The notes beneath the pieces were generated by a model. It was not told the DNA's origin, did no database searches, and worked only from the letters and a program-made list of their open reading frames with translations. A stretch of DNA of 64,000 nt, taken from NCBI RefSeq assembly GCF_051488665.1, contig NZ_JBPSEG010000001.1, positions 124,001 through 188,000 on the forward strand. The letters are read 5' to 3'. The DNA comes from Melioribacter sp051488665. GTDB taxonomy: Bacteria > Bacteroidota > Ignavibacteria > Ignavibacteriales > Melioribacteraceae. Made by a program: the position numbers and the translations under genes. This document shows, in pieces, positions 16,717 to 23,969 of this stretch (the stretch's first letter is position 1; each line of letters opens with the position of its first letter).

Positions 16717-17427
16717 TTATATTTTGCCAATTTGATTCGCGTGATCAAGCGATTGATCAAGCGCATTAATTATTTTTTGCGAAGTTTCGTACGATTTATT
16801 CAAAGCAATCATCGCTTCCATTTCCAGAATCGGATTTGTATTCGATTCTTCCAGATATCCCTGAGCAAGTTTGAAATCGTCTTCACTCAATTCCTTAAAC
16901 GGCTGATTCCCCAGCAAAAAATTCGAGGCGCCGATACGATTCAAACTCTCTGGAAATTCTACGTCAACTACGAGTATGGTGTCAATGAATTGATTTCCGA
17001 CTCTGATTTCGCCGTTGTTGGAAATTTTAATTTCCGAGTCTTTATTTCTGATCAATTCGCCCATATAAATTTCGCCGCTTTTACCCTGAACCTTATTCCC
17101 CTGTCCGTCCACGAGATAGCCGTCGTCCGAAAGGCGGAATCTTCCGTCGCGGGTCAATTCGTACTGACCGTCGCTGTTTTTAATCATGAAAAATCCTCTG
17201 CCGGAAATTGCCACGTCGAGAGGATTGGATGTAAGCACGGTCTCGCCCTGCTGCATGCTCGTTAATTTTTTGAACTGCGCTTCTCCAGCCTCGTTAATGT
17301 ATTCGGAAAAAGGTATTTCTCTTTTATATGCGGTGGTGTTTATATTGGCAATATTATTGGCTATAATGTCGATATTCTGCGACCTCTGAACCATTCCTCT
17401 TGCCACCGAATAGATGCCTTTAATCAT
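16717..17427 (-). CDS. flgF: flagellar proximal rod protein FlgF
   Basis: 236 aa. Rod/hook-family N-terminus MIKGIYSVARGMVQRSQNIDIIANNIANINTTAYKRE (first ~37 residues) and C-terminus NPILEMEAMIALNKSYETSQKI. Between them are the VAISGRGFFMIKNSDGQYELTRDGRF segment and a beta-rich domain typical of FlgF/FlgG. Shorter than FlgG and lacking its FQDLMYQE motif, hence FlgF. It lies directly upstream of flgG, the standard order, and 12 bp after the unknown 195-aa gene. Confidence 0.92.
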   Translation of the reverse strand: MIKGIYSVARGMVQRSQNIDIIANNIANINTTAYKREIPFSEYINEAGEAQFKKLTSMQQGETVLTSNPLDVAISGRGFFMIKNSDGQYELTRDGRFRLSDDGYLVDGQGNKVQGKSGEIYMGELIRNKDSEIKISNNGEIRVGNQFIDTILVVDVEFPESLNRIGASNFLLGNQPFKELSEDDFKLAQGYLEESNTNPILEMEAMIALNKSYETSQKIINALDQSLDHANQIGKI

Positions 17428-17439
17428 TTCAACTACTCC

Positions 17440-18027
17440 TTAATTATGGAACTCGTAATATTTGAGCCGTGCGGCGAGCATCAATTCGCCCTGCGCCACT
17501 TTAAGTTCCTTTGCTTTCTTATTGATATTTTTGTCGTTCAACTTATTGATTACGGGATTGCTCAATAATTCTTTCCTGAATTTACTTCTTCTTATATCGG
17601 TTACAGGCTGTAATTTTTCTTCGCGCATCATGCCGATGTTAATTTTCAGCTTTTTCCTCGATTTTTGCTGCGCTTTAATGACGGCTCTGCGAATAAAGAT
17701 CAGAACGAATAAAAACGCAGAGAAGGAAATCAACAGTTTTACGTTGAAAGGCAACTCTACAAACAATTGATAAACCGACTTTTTCTTTTTTATCACAACG
17801 GGCGTCTCGCTTTCATATTCGGGCGCGGTTTGTATAATTTCGGGTTCCTTTACTTCCTTCTTTTCGTTTTTAATTTTAGCCATAAGAATTTGCTGCGCTA
17901 CGAGTTCTCTGACATCTACGGAATCTTCGACCGGAATTTCAAATTCCGACCGCACCGACAAGCTGTCGCTCTGCGAAAAAGCCGGCATTCCGTATAAAAG
18001 AATCAGTATAGCCAAAAGCGTTCTCAT
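17440..18027 (-). CDS. 195-aa secreted/membrane protein of unknown function
   Basis: Not recognised. A Sec signal peptide (MRTLLAILILLYGMPAFSQ) is followed by a charged periplasmic stretch of about 60-70 residues, a membrane helix at about 95-113 (LLISFSAFLFVLIFI), and a very basic cytoplasmic tail (RRAVIKAQQKSRKKLKINIG) to the end. The layout recalls FliO, but a FliO-like gene is already present at 28925. It overlaps the upstream kinase gene by 4 bp and is followed by flgF, so it is translated with rod genes. A rod- or basal-body-associated role is inference from position only. Confidence 0.8.
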   Translation of the reverse strand: MRTLLAILILLYGMPAFSQSDSLSVRSEFEIPVEDSVDVRELVAQQILMAKIKNEKKEVKEPEIIQTAPEYESETPVVIKKKKSVYQLFVELPFNVKLLISFSAFLFVLIFIRRAVIKAQQKSRKKLKINIGMMREEKLQPVTDIRRSKFRKELLSNPVINKLNDKNINKKAKELKVAQGELMLAARLKYYEFHN

Positions 18028-19334
18028 TTCGTTAACTTCCTCTTTAATGGGAACAACAAATGAATTGACGTGCCTTTAAGAGGCATTGAATCGTATTCGA
18101 CTTTGCCGTCGCATTTTTTCATTAATTCGCCGACAATTTTTATAGTCAGGTTAGATATATAATCGTTCGATTCTCCGAAATCTTCCCAGTAATCCGTAAC
18201 AAAGACGGAGAGAACTATAACTTCGTTTATATACTTTGTCTGGATAACAATGCCGCTGCCTCGATTCGATTTCTTCTTAATCATCGAAAAGATATTAGTA
18301 AGGATTTGTTTAATCTCCTTCGAATTTCCGAGCACCGGCGGAATATTGTCTTCCAGATCGAGCTCGCATTCGAGTTCCAGACTCTTGAGAGTCGCCGTTA
18401 CAACGCCGTAAAATTCTTTGACAAGGTTATTAAGATCGCACGGCAGATTCTGCTTTCCGCCGTTTTGATTTACTTCGTTGAACTTGAAGAGCTTTTGCGA
18501 CAGACCGCTCAGCCTGTCGACTCGTTCCCTTATTTTTTCGAATATTTCGGTATCCACGCCTGTATTGAGACTTTCGATATAATCGACATTGCTGAGAATA
18601 ACCTGCAGCGAATTGAGCATATCGTGTATTATGCCTTCGGCAAATTCTCCAACAGCATAAAGTTTGAAATCGTTATTCAGTTTCGATTCGTAAGTTTGTA
18701 AATCGTCGTACAGTTTGTTTATTTTATTTTTCTGTTGTATCGATATTATTTGAGGTATTACCGCGCTCAAAAGAATATAAATCGCCTGATTTTCGAGCGA
18801 ATCCTCGGAAATCTTATAGGCAGGACCCAAAAGCGATACCACGCCTATCGGATTTTTCTGATAATAAACGGGAAAAATCGTTTGATATAATTTCGAACCT
18901 TCGCCGGTAATCGAACTCAGATCGGGAATGAGCGTCGGCTTCTGCGTCTCGAAAATCCAGTCCAGTATGCCGTTTTTGAATGCCTTGTTCACCAGATTAT
19001 TCTGGAGCGCGGAAGATTTCGAACTGACCGATTTCAAGACCGTTCGCGAGTCGTCGAACATGAACAAATCGACTTCTTTTGAAGAAATTATCATTTTGAC
19101 GTGATGGCTGAACAGAAAGTGGATATCGTCGATATTTTTAAGACCCGCAAATTTTTTCTGAAAAGTATATAACGACTGGACGATGTAATTATACTTTTCG
19201 AACAGATTATTTCTCGAACGATGAGTTTCGATATTAATCAGTTGAAAATCCCCGGAGGAATTTCCTTTCGTATAGTACTGAAGCGATTTCGAAAACGATT
19301 CGAACCGCGCGGTATTGTCTTTAATTACTCTCAA
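18024..19334 (-). CDS. GAF-domain histidine kinase-like protein with degenerate ATPase domain
   Basis: 436 aa, no membrane segment. Residues ~50-200 look like a GAF domain. The dimerisation helix has H237 in AEGIIHDMLNSLQVILSN, most like NtrB/FlgS-type kinases. The C-terminal ATPase domain is eroded: the N box reads LTNIFSMIKKKS instead of LxxNAxxA, the G1 region reads VTDYWEDFGES instead of DxGxG, and no GLGL lid is visible; only the final GTSIHLLFPL strand is normal. It may be a phosphatase, a docking protein or a very divergent kinase. Its place behind fliA and two HDOD genes in a sigma-54-controlled unit makes a flagellar checkpoint role attractive but unproven. Confidence 0.85.
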   Translation of the reverse strand: MRVIKDNTARFESFSKSLQYYTKGNSSGDFQLINIETHRSRNNLFEKYNYIVQSLYTFQKKFAGLKNIDDIHFLFSHHVKMIISSKEVDLFMFDDSRTVLKSVSSKSSALQNNLVNKAFKNGILDWIFETQKPTLIPDLSSITGEGSKLYQTIFPVYYQKNPIGVVSLLGPAYKISEDSLENQAIYILLSAVIPQIISIQQKNKINKLYDDLQTYESKLNNDFKLYAVGEFAEGIIHDMLNSLQVILSNVDYIESLNTGVDTEIFEKIRERVDRLSGLSQKLFKFNEVNQNGGKQNLPCDLNNLVKEFYGVVTATLKSLELECELDLEDNIPPVLGNSKEIKQILTNIFSMIKKKSNRGSGIVIQTKYINEVIVLSVFVTDYWEDFGESNDYISNLTIKIVGELMKKCDGKVEYDSMPLKGTSIHLLFPLKRKLTK

Positions 19335-20212
19335 AGCAGGTTCCTCAGTGAATCTATTTGTGATGAAATTGGTTCTCTGTAGCTTTCGATAAATTCTTCA
19401 ATTTCATTTATATCCTTGAATTGCAGAATTGTAGCCGCTTCGGGACTGAGTTCAAGGTCGTTATCCCAATCGAATTTGCCGATATCGAGCTTTTGAGTCA
19501 TGTAATCGCTCAGATGAATTATCGACGACAGAATTTTCGTATTCGTCGATTGATTAGGATTGTGATGGTATCTTACCATATCGCAGATATGCTCGGGAAT
19601 ATTCCAATTGCGCAGAAGGCTGTAACCGACCATTTGATGGTCCATACCGAGCTGCTGGTTTTCGGCTTCGGAGTATTTAGAACCTTTTTCCACGCTTTCT
19701 TTAATTTTAACGAAATCCGAATGCATATAGCGATGGATTACCGAAATGCCCAGATCGTGAAGAAGAGCGCCGATAAAGACGTCGTTGCTTTCACGAATGT
19801 TCATATCGTCGGCAATCTTTTTTGCGGTAGTGGCAGTTATATACGAATGGAGCCAGAAATCTTTCTGGTTCATGTATTCATCGCTTTTGTTTTTCATCGT
19901 TTCCATCAGCGAAAGCGCCATCACTATGTTTCTGATTTCGTTGAAACCCAGAATCATGATAGCATACTCGATGGACGAAACCCTTTTGGCAAGTCCGTAA
20001 AACGGCGAGTTGGCTATCGTTAAAATTTTGACCACTATACTCTGGTCTTTTGCAATAGCTTTAGCCAGTTTTTGGGGACTTGTATTCAGGTCTTTTAATA
20101 ATTCAAGAACTTCAGAAAGAATTTTAGGCACCGGCGAGAGCGTAGTAACTCTTTTCAGTACCAGTTGTGTACGTTCCCTCTTTTGCGCCTGATCGAATAC
20201 TATTGTGTTCAT
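19331..20212 (-). CDS. HDOD domain protein (second of a tandem pair)
   Basis: 293 aa with the HDOD domain over about residues 25-230: SPVPKILSEVLELL, IVVKILTIANSPFYGLAKRVSSIEYAIMILGF, an HD dipeptide in IGALLHDLGISVIHRY, and MVRYHHNPNQ. HDOD proteins relate to HD phosphohydrolases but usually act as signalling scaffolds; several regulate motility and chemotaxis. It is clearly paralogous to the neighbouring HDOD gene, which starts 878 bp upstream. It overlaps the downstream kinase gene by 4 bp. Exact activity cannot be stated from sequence. Confidence 0.9.
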   Translation of the reverse strand: MNTIVFDQAQKRERTQLVLKRVTTLSPVPKILSEVLELLKDLNTSPQKLAKAIAKDQSIVVKILTIANSPFYGLAKRVSSIEYAIMILGFNEIRNIVMALSLMETMKNKSDEYMNQKDFWLHSYITATTAKKIADDMNIRESNDVFIGALLHDLGISVIHRYMHSDFVKIKESVEKGSKYSEAENQQLGMDHQMVGYSLLRNWNIPEHICDMVRYHHNPNQSTNTKILSSIIHLSDYMTQKLDIGKFDWDNDLELSPEAATILQFKDINEIEEFIESYREPISSQIDSLRNLL

Positions 20213-20217
20213 TGCTC

Positions 20218-21090
20218 TTATCTGTTTAGTGATTCAAAATGTTGATTAAATAAAGGTTGATAGCTTTCCATAAATTGTTCCAGATATTCCATATTTCCGA
20301 ATTGAAGAATTTCGAGAATATTTTCGTCCAGGGGCATATTGTCGTCGCACATAAAAGCCCCGATTTCGAATTTCTGCGTCATATAGTCGGTCAAATGGAC
20401 CAACGAAGTAAGAACAGGATTGTACTCAGACTCCGAGGGCGTATGATGATTTACAACCGCGTCGATTATATTCCTCGGGAAGTTCCATTTTTCCAGCAGG
20501 AATTCCGCTATATGACTATGCGTATATCCGAGCACTTTATTTTCCGCTTCCAGGAAACTTAAGCCCTGGTTTTCTACCAATTCCATTATCTGTTTGTAAT
20601 CGTAATTCATATATTTATAAAGAATAACGAGCCCGAGATCGTGCAACAATCCGACGGTAAAAACTTCGCCCGATTTCGGATATCGTAAATCGTCGGCAAT
20701 TCTTTTGGCGCCAGTAGCGGTCAGTATTGAATGACGCCAGTAGTCCTGGTGATTCCAATCCTTGGCGTTTCTTACTTTGAACGTATCGAGAAGCGAGAGA
20801 GCCAGAAGAATGTTTTTGATGTGATCGAAACCGATAATCACTACCGCAAATTCTATAGTGGATACTCTGCGGGGCAATCCGTAGAGAGGCGAATTTGCAA
20901 CCGCCAAAATTTTCGCGGCAAGCGCCTGATCCCTCGATATAACCCTGCAAAGATCCGACGCGCTTGTCATTTCATTATCGAGCATATTGGAAACTTCTGC
21001 AATAACCTGCGGAACAGCCGGTATGTTGCCTATTCCCGAAAGCTGCTTCCGTATCTTTTCCTTGATTTCGGATGTTCCCTGTTCAACCAT
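20218..21090 (-). CDS. HDOD domain protein (first of a tandem pair)
   Basis: 290-aa paralogue of the next gene, aligned along its whole length: IPAVPQVIAEVSNML, ALAAKILAVANSPLYGLPRRVSTIEFAVVIIGF, VGLLHDLGLVILYKYM with the HD pair, and VNHHTPSESEYN. It overlaps fliA by 8 bp, so it is translated together with the sigma factor. Tandem HDOD genes next to fliA suggest a role in controlling motility genes or flagellar number, as reported for HDOD proteins in other bacteria; the link here is positional inference. Confidence 0.9.
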   Translation of the reverse strand: MVEQGTSEIKEKIRKQLSGIGNIPAVPQVIAEVSNMLDNEMTSASDLCRVISRDQALAAKILAVANSPLYGLPRRVSTIEFAVVIIGFDHIKNILLALSLLDTFKVRNAKDWNHQDYWRHSILTATGAKRIADDLRYPKSGEVFTVGLLHDLGLVILYKYMNYDYKQIMELVENQGLSFLEAENKVLGYTHSHIAEFLLEKWNFPRNIIDAVVNHHTPSESEYNPVLTSLVHLTDYMTQKFEIGAFMCDDNMPLDENILEILQFGNMEYLEQFMESYQPLFNQHFESLNR

Positions 21091-21718
21091 TTTTTTCAGT
21101 AAGTTTTTGTTTAAGTATTTTCATTATTTTGGAATGCAATTGAGATACGCGCGATACCGTAATATTGAGTACCTTTGCAATCTCCTGGTAATTGAGTTCT
21201 TCGTAATAATAGAGAGTAATAATCATCCGATCGCGGTCGCTCAATTGTTTTATCATTTCGACCAGTCTTTCTTTCATCTCGTTTTTTTCAAGAATCTGAA
21301 GAGGTTCGTCGCCGTCGTCAGCCATCATTTCATAGACCTGCATACCCTCTTCTTCGATATAATTGCTGTTGAGCGAAACCGTTCCGCTGCTTATCGTGGT
21401 AACCGGCTCGGGCTCGCCTATCATTTCATATTTATGGCTGTATTTACGTATTTCATCGTAAATTTTGCCGCGTATTCTTTGAATTGCGTATGTTTCGAAC
21501 TTTGTCCCGTAATCCGGGTCAAAACGGTCGATGGCTTCGCTCAAGCCTTCGATTCCGAATTGGAAAAAATCTCTTCTGTCGAATAATTCGCTTTGATTAA
21601 GATTTGTCTTGTGGATTACATAATGGACAAGATTAATGTAATTGAGAATAATCTTCTTTTTTAATTCAGGCGAAGGATGCGCCTTAAAGGTTTCCCATAA
21701 TTGTTCGTTTTTATTCAT
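21083..21718 (-). CDS. fliA: flagellar sigma factor FliA (sigma-28), lacking region 3
   Basis: 211 aa against about 235-250 for the family. Region 2 (about 20-93) is intact: NYINLVHYVI, DFFQFGIEGLSEAIDRFDP, TYAIQRIRGKIYDEIR. Region 4 (about 148-207) is intact: QLSDRDRMIITLYYYEELN and VSRVSQLHSKIM. In between, where FliA proteins carry the helical region 3 (WVPRS...LGR...), there is only a Gly/Ser/Pro-containing linker of about 30 residues followed by the usual acidic pre-region-4 stretch. It should direct late flagellar promoters. No FlgM-like anti-sigma gene is in the window. It is the second gene of its unit and overlaps both neighbours by 8 bp. Confidence 0.9.
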   Translation of the reverse strand: MNKNEQLWETFKAHPSPELKKKIILNYINLVHYVIHKTNLNQSELFDRRDFFQFGIEGLSEAIDRFDPDYGTKFETYAIQRIRGKIYDEIRKYSHKYEMIGEPEPVTTISSGTVSLNSNYIEEEGMQVYEMMADDGDEPLQILEKNEMKERLVEMIKQLSDRDRMIITLYYYEELNYQEIAKVLNITVSRVSQLHSKIMKILKQKLTEKNG

Positions 21719-21941
21719 TACTGTCTTTTCCCGATGGTTCTTCTTTTATTTTTTCCAACGAATTACGATTGATGGCTTTTATTAAACTGATGGTGACGAA
21801 GCTTAACATTATCGTCAAAAGGAGAAATATCGAAAGGGAATTCAGTATTACCCGGGTGACGTCGAGTCCTTTTTGAACAAAATAAATTACGGAAAAGAAG
21901 AAAACGAGTAATCCGAATTGCATTATTATTTTGTTCATCAT
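21711..21941 (-). CDS. small two-helix membrane protein, first gene of the fliA unit
   Basis: About 76 aa: two hydrophobic helices (about 5-22 and 31-54) and a charged cytoplasmic tail ending GKDSNE. Family unknown. A longer frame reaches back to 22058, but that start lies inside flhG and upstream of the predicted transcription start near 21957. The ATG pair at 21936-21941 follows AGGAGAG and is preferred; the second ATG has the better spacing. The stop overlaps fliA by 8 bp, so it may serve to couple or localise FliA synthesis. It is the first product of a sigma-54-type promoter. Confidence 0.72.
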   Translation of the reverse strand: MMNKIIMQFGLLVFFFSVIYFVQKGLDVTRVILNSLSIFLLLTIMLSFVTISLIKAINRNSLEKIKEEPSGKDSNE

Positions 21942-21967
21942 CTCTCCTATTCTTTTGAATAGAGAGA

Positions 21968-21983
21968 TGCAAAGACTATACCA
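21968..21983 (-). promoter_or_regulatory. sigma-54-type promoter of the fliA-flg-mot unit
   Basis: Minus strand TGGTATAGTCTTTGCA: both the -24 GG and the -12 GC are present with a 10-bp gap. The predicted start near 21957 leaves a leader of about 16-20 nt containing the AGGAGAG ribosome site of the 76-aa gene. The palindrome at 22034-22049 lies 51 bp upstream. Confidence 0.78.
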
Positions 21984-22011
21984 TAAGAAAAACTTGATTT
22001 TTAGACTAAAA

Positions 22012-22872
22012 TCAGGATTTTTGGTTAAATAGCTGGCTACTATTAGCCATCTGCGCAATATTCAGGAAGCGTCTAGCGAGGTCGTCTATCTGGAGGGCTG
22101 CCATCGAATTCGGATAGTGTTCAACCAGCAATTCCTGGTTGATTATAGATTTATATGCCGTTCTGTCGTGTCCGATTACGCCGAGCAGAACGATTTCTTT
22201 ATCGAGAAAATGACGAACAGCCGTGCTCAAATTCTGGAACGCCAGTTCGCCTTCTTCTTTATCGTCCGCTTTATTGATAATTATAATGTTTTCGGGCATG
22301 TTCATGTAACGTTTATCGACGCTTTGCTCGGTAATCAGTTTTATCAGCACGTATGCGTCCATAATTGCCGTCGGTTCGGGCGAAGCCACGATTAAATTCA
22401 AATCCGACCGGCTGATTTGATACATCGTATTCGAGTCGGCTCCCGCTGCCGAGTCGATAAATACAAAGTCGTAATTTCGCGATGCTTTTTCGAGATGGAT
22501 AAAGAAATATTCGATCAGATCGTTTGTAATTTTCGGAAAATTATTGCTGCCGGAATCCCCGAAAATCAAATGCAGATTATCGTTATATCTGCAAATCAGT
22601 TCGTCGAAAGTTGTTTTTTGATTGAAAAAATCGGACAGCGGTTCTCTTACGGTTTCATTTAAAAGCAAATGCAGGTTCGATAAATTAAAATCGAAATCGA
22701 TTACAAGAACTTTTTTATTGAGCCGGGCAAGCTTATATGCCAAATTCAGGGAAACAAACGATTTGCCGGTTCCTCCTTTGCCGGAACATACCGAAACGAT
22801 CAATGCCGTCTTCCCTTCCCTGTTGTTTTGCAGACGGCGTAATTCCAGAAGACGTTTTACTTGCTCGTTCAT
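22012..22872 (-). CDS. flhG: flagellar number regulator FlhG (MinD-like ATPase)
   Basis: 286-aa ParA/MinD-family ATPase, also called FleN or YlxH. Deviant Walker A SGKGGTGKSF at about 30-39 with the signature lysines, Walker B-like VLVIDFDFNLSNLHL, and FIDSAAGADSNT in place of the usual DTAAG. The C-terminal region has no obvious amphipathic MinD membrane helix. FlhG controls flagellar number by stimulating FlhF GTPase and, in many polar flagellates, by restraining the sigma-54 activator. The latter point is interesting given the sigma-54 signals here. Its start overlaps the flhF stop by 1 bp. The last codons contain the palindrome that serves the next unit. Confidence 0.93.
   Translation of the reverse strand: MNEQVKRLLELRRLQNNREGKTALIVSVCSGKGGTGKSFVSLNLAYKLARLNKKVLVIDFDFNLSNLHLLLNETVREPLSDFFNQKTTFDELICRYNDNLHLIFGDSGSNNFPKITNDLIEYFFIHLEKASRNYDFVFIDSAAGADSNTMYQISRSDLNLIVASPEPTAIMDAYVLIKLITEQSVDKRYMNMPENIIIINKADDKEEGELAFQNLSTAVRHFLDKEIVLLGVIGHDRTAYKSIINQELLVEHYPNSMAALQIDDLARRFLNIAQMANSSQLFNQKS
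22034..22049. promoter_or_regulatory. palindromic UAS inside the 3' end of flhG
   Basis: TGGCTACTATTAGCCA, one mismatch from the perfect palindrome. It is read as codons for MANSSQ near the FlhG C-terminus. The centre lies at about -84 from the predicted start of the fliA unit, matching the geometry of the other copies. Confidence 0.75.
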
Positions 22873-23969
22873 CAGTAGAGTTTCCCTTTGTAGATTACGT
22901 TTGCAAGATATTCCGGATTGACCGATAAAATATCGTCCGGTATAACCTGACCGTTTGTAAGGAACATAACGGGCAGGTTAAATTTATTCGTCAAATTGAA
23001 TATATTGCCGTATGTTACAGCCTCGTCGGCTTTTGAAAAAATCACCGAATCGTAGTCGAGAACTTTGAATCTCTCCGCCACGTCGGACAATGTGCGCATG
23101 GAACTGGTGGCGCTAACTACCAATATTGTTTCGTCCACTTCAGCCGCGTCGAGATATTCTTTAATCTTATTCAAATTCTCCCTGTTCTTCTGACTTCTGC
23201 CTACAGTGTCGATGAAAATCAGGTCTTTATCTTTGAATTTTTTTATCAGTTTGGGCATATCTGACGGTTCGTACGCAACGCTCATTTCGATATCGCTTAT
23301 TTCGGAGAATATTCGCAATTGATCTATCGCTCCCAATCGGTACGTATCTATCGAAATCAGTCCGACTTTGAGTTTATGAATAATCTTAGATATGACAGCC
23401 AGCTTGGCAATACAGGTGGTTTTACCGACGCCAGTCGGTCCTACCAGAGCCACTTTCGTATTGCGGTTCTTTTTTACTTTGAATTCTTTAGTGGGAATCA
23501 TGGAAGCCATTCCCGCAATCAGGTAATTTTCCAGATTCGCTTCGCCGAGGAGACCGTCGTAATTTTTCAACTGGTCAATCAATTCTTTAGCCAGCTGACG
23601 ATTAATTTCGAGATCGAGCAATTTTTCCAGATATTCGTCGAGTTGTGTTTTTGTGAGTTTACTTGTTTCGGCAACTGCATCTTCAACCGCAACTTTTTTA
23701 TTTTCTTTGGCTTCGAATATTTTCTGAGTAAGCTTTGATAATTCAATGTCGATATCCGCTTTTTCATTTTCCTTCTCGTAGTCGAACGACTGGGTTTTCT
23801 TAACATCTTCGTCGACTCCCGCCGTAATTTCGAACATTTTCCTGAAGTTAAACCTTCTGTCGTTTTCAATTACCCTTGTACCAAGAATAATGGCATCGCC
23901 GCCGAGTTCGTTTTTCATTTGTTCTTTGGCTTCGCGTAATGTAGGCGCGACGAATTTTTTAATTTGCAT
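22872..23969 (-). CDS. flhF: flagellar placement GTPase FlhF
   Basis: 365-aa SRP-type GTPase. N-terminal basic B-domain-like stretch (MQIKKFVAPTLREAKEQMKNELG over two segments) and an acidic linker to about residue 105. Next comes the N domain (about 106-160) and the G domain with P-loop GPTGVGKT at 177-184, SIDTYRLGAIDQL (G2/G3-like), FIDTVGRSQKN and SKADEAVTYG. It directs the site of flagellar assembly, often a cell pole, together with FlhG. It overlaps flhA by 11 bp and flhG by 1 bp. The flhA-flhF-flhG order is the standard one. Confidence 0.95.
   Translation of the reverse strand: MQIKKFVAPTLREAKEQMKNELGGDAIILGTRVIENDRRFNFRKMFEITAGVDEDVKKTQSFDYEKENEKADIDIELSKLTQKIFEAKENKKVAVEDAVAETSKLTKTQLDEYLEKLLDLEINRQLAKELIDQLKNYDGLLGEANLENYLIAGMASMIPTKEFKVKKNRNTKVALVGPTGVGKTTCIAKLAVISKIIHKLKVGLISIDTYRLGAIDQLRIFSEISDIEMSVAYEPSDMPKLIKKFKDKDLIFIDTVGRSQKNRENLNKIKEYLDAAEVDETILVVSATSSMRTLSDVAERFKVLDYDSVIFSKADEAVTYGNIFNLTNKFNLPVMFLTNGQVIPDDILSVNPEYLANVIYKGKLY

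Noticed and set aside
20615..20950. 111-aa same-strand open frame inside the first HDOD gene
   Set aside because: Arg/Ser-rich translation in the wrong frame; the HDOD frame is clearly conserved.
21711..22058. 115-aa version of the first fliA-unit gene
   Set aside because: That start lies inside flhG and upstream of the predicted transcription start; the ATG pair at 21936-21941 has an AGGAGAG ribosome site.
22012..22872. FlhG as plain MinD
   Set aside because: Directly coupled to flhF and lacks an obvious C-terminal amphipathic helix; no minC or minE nearby.
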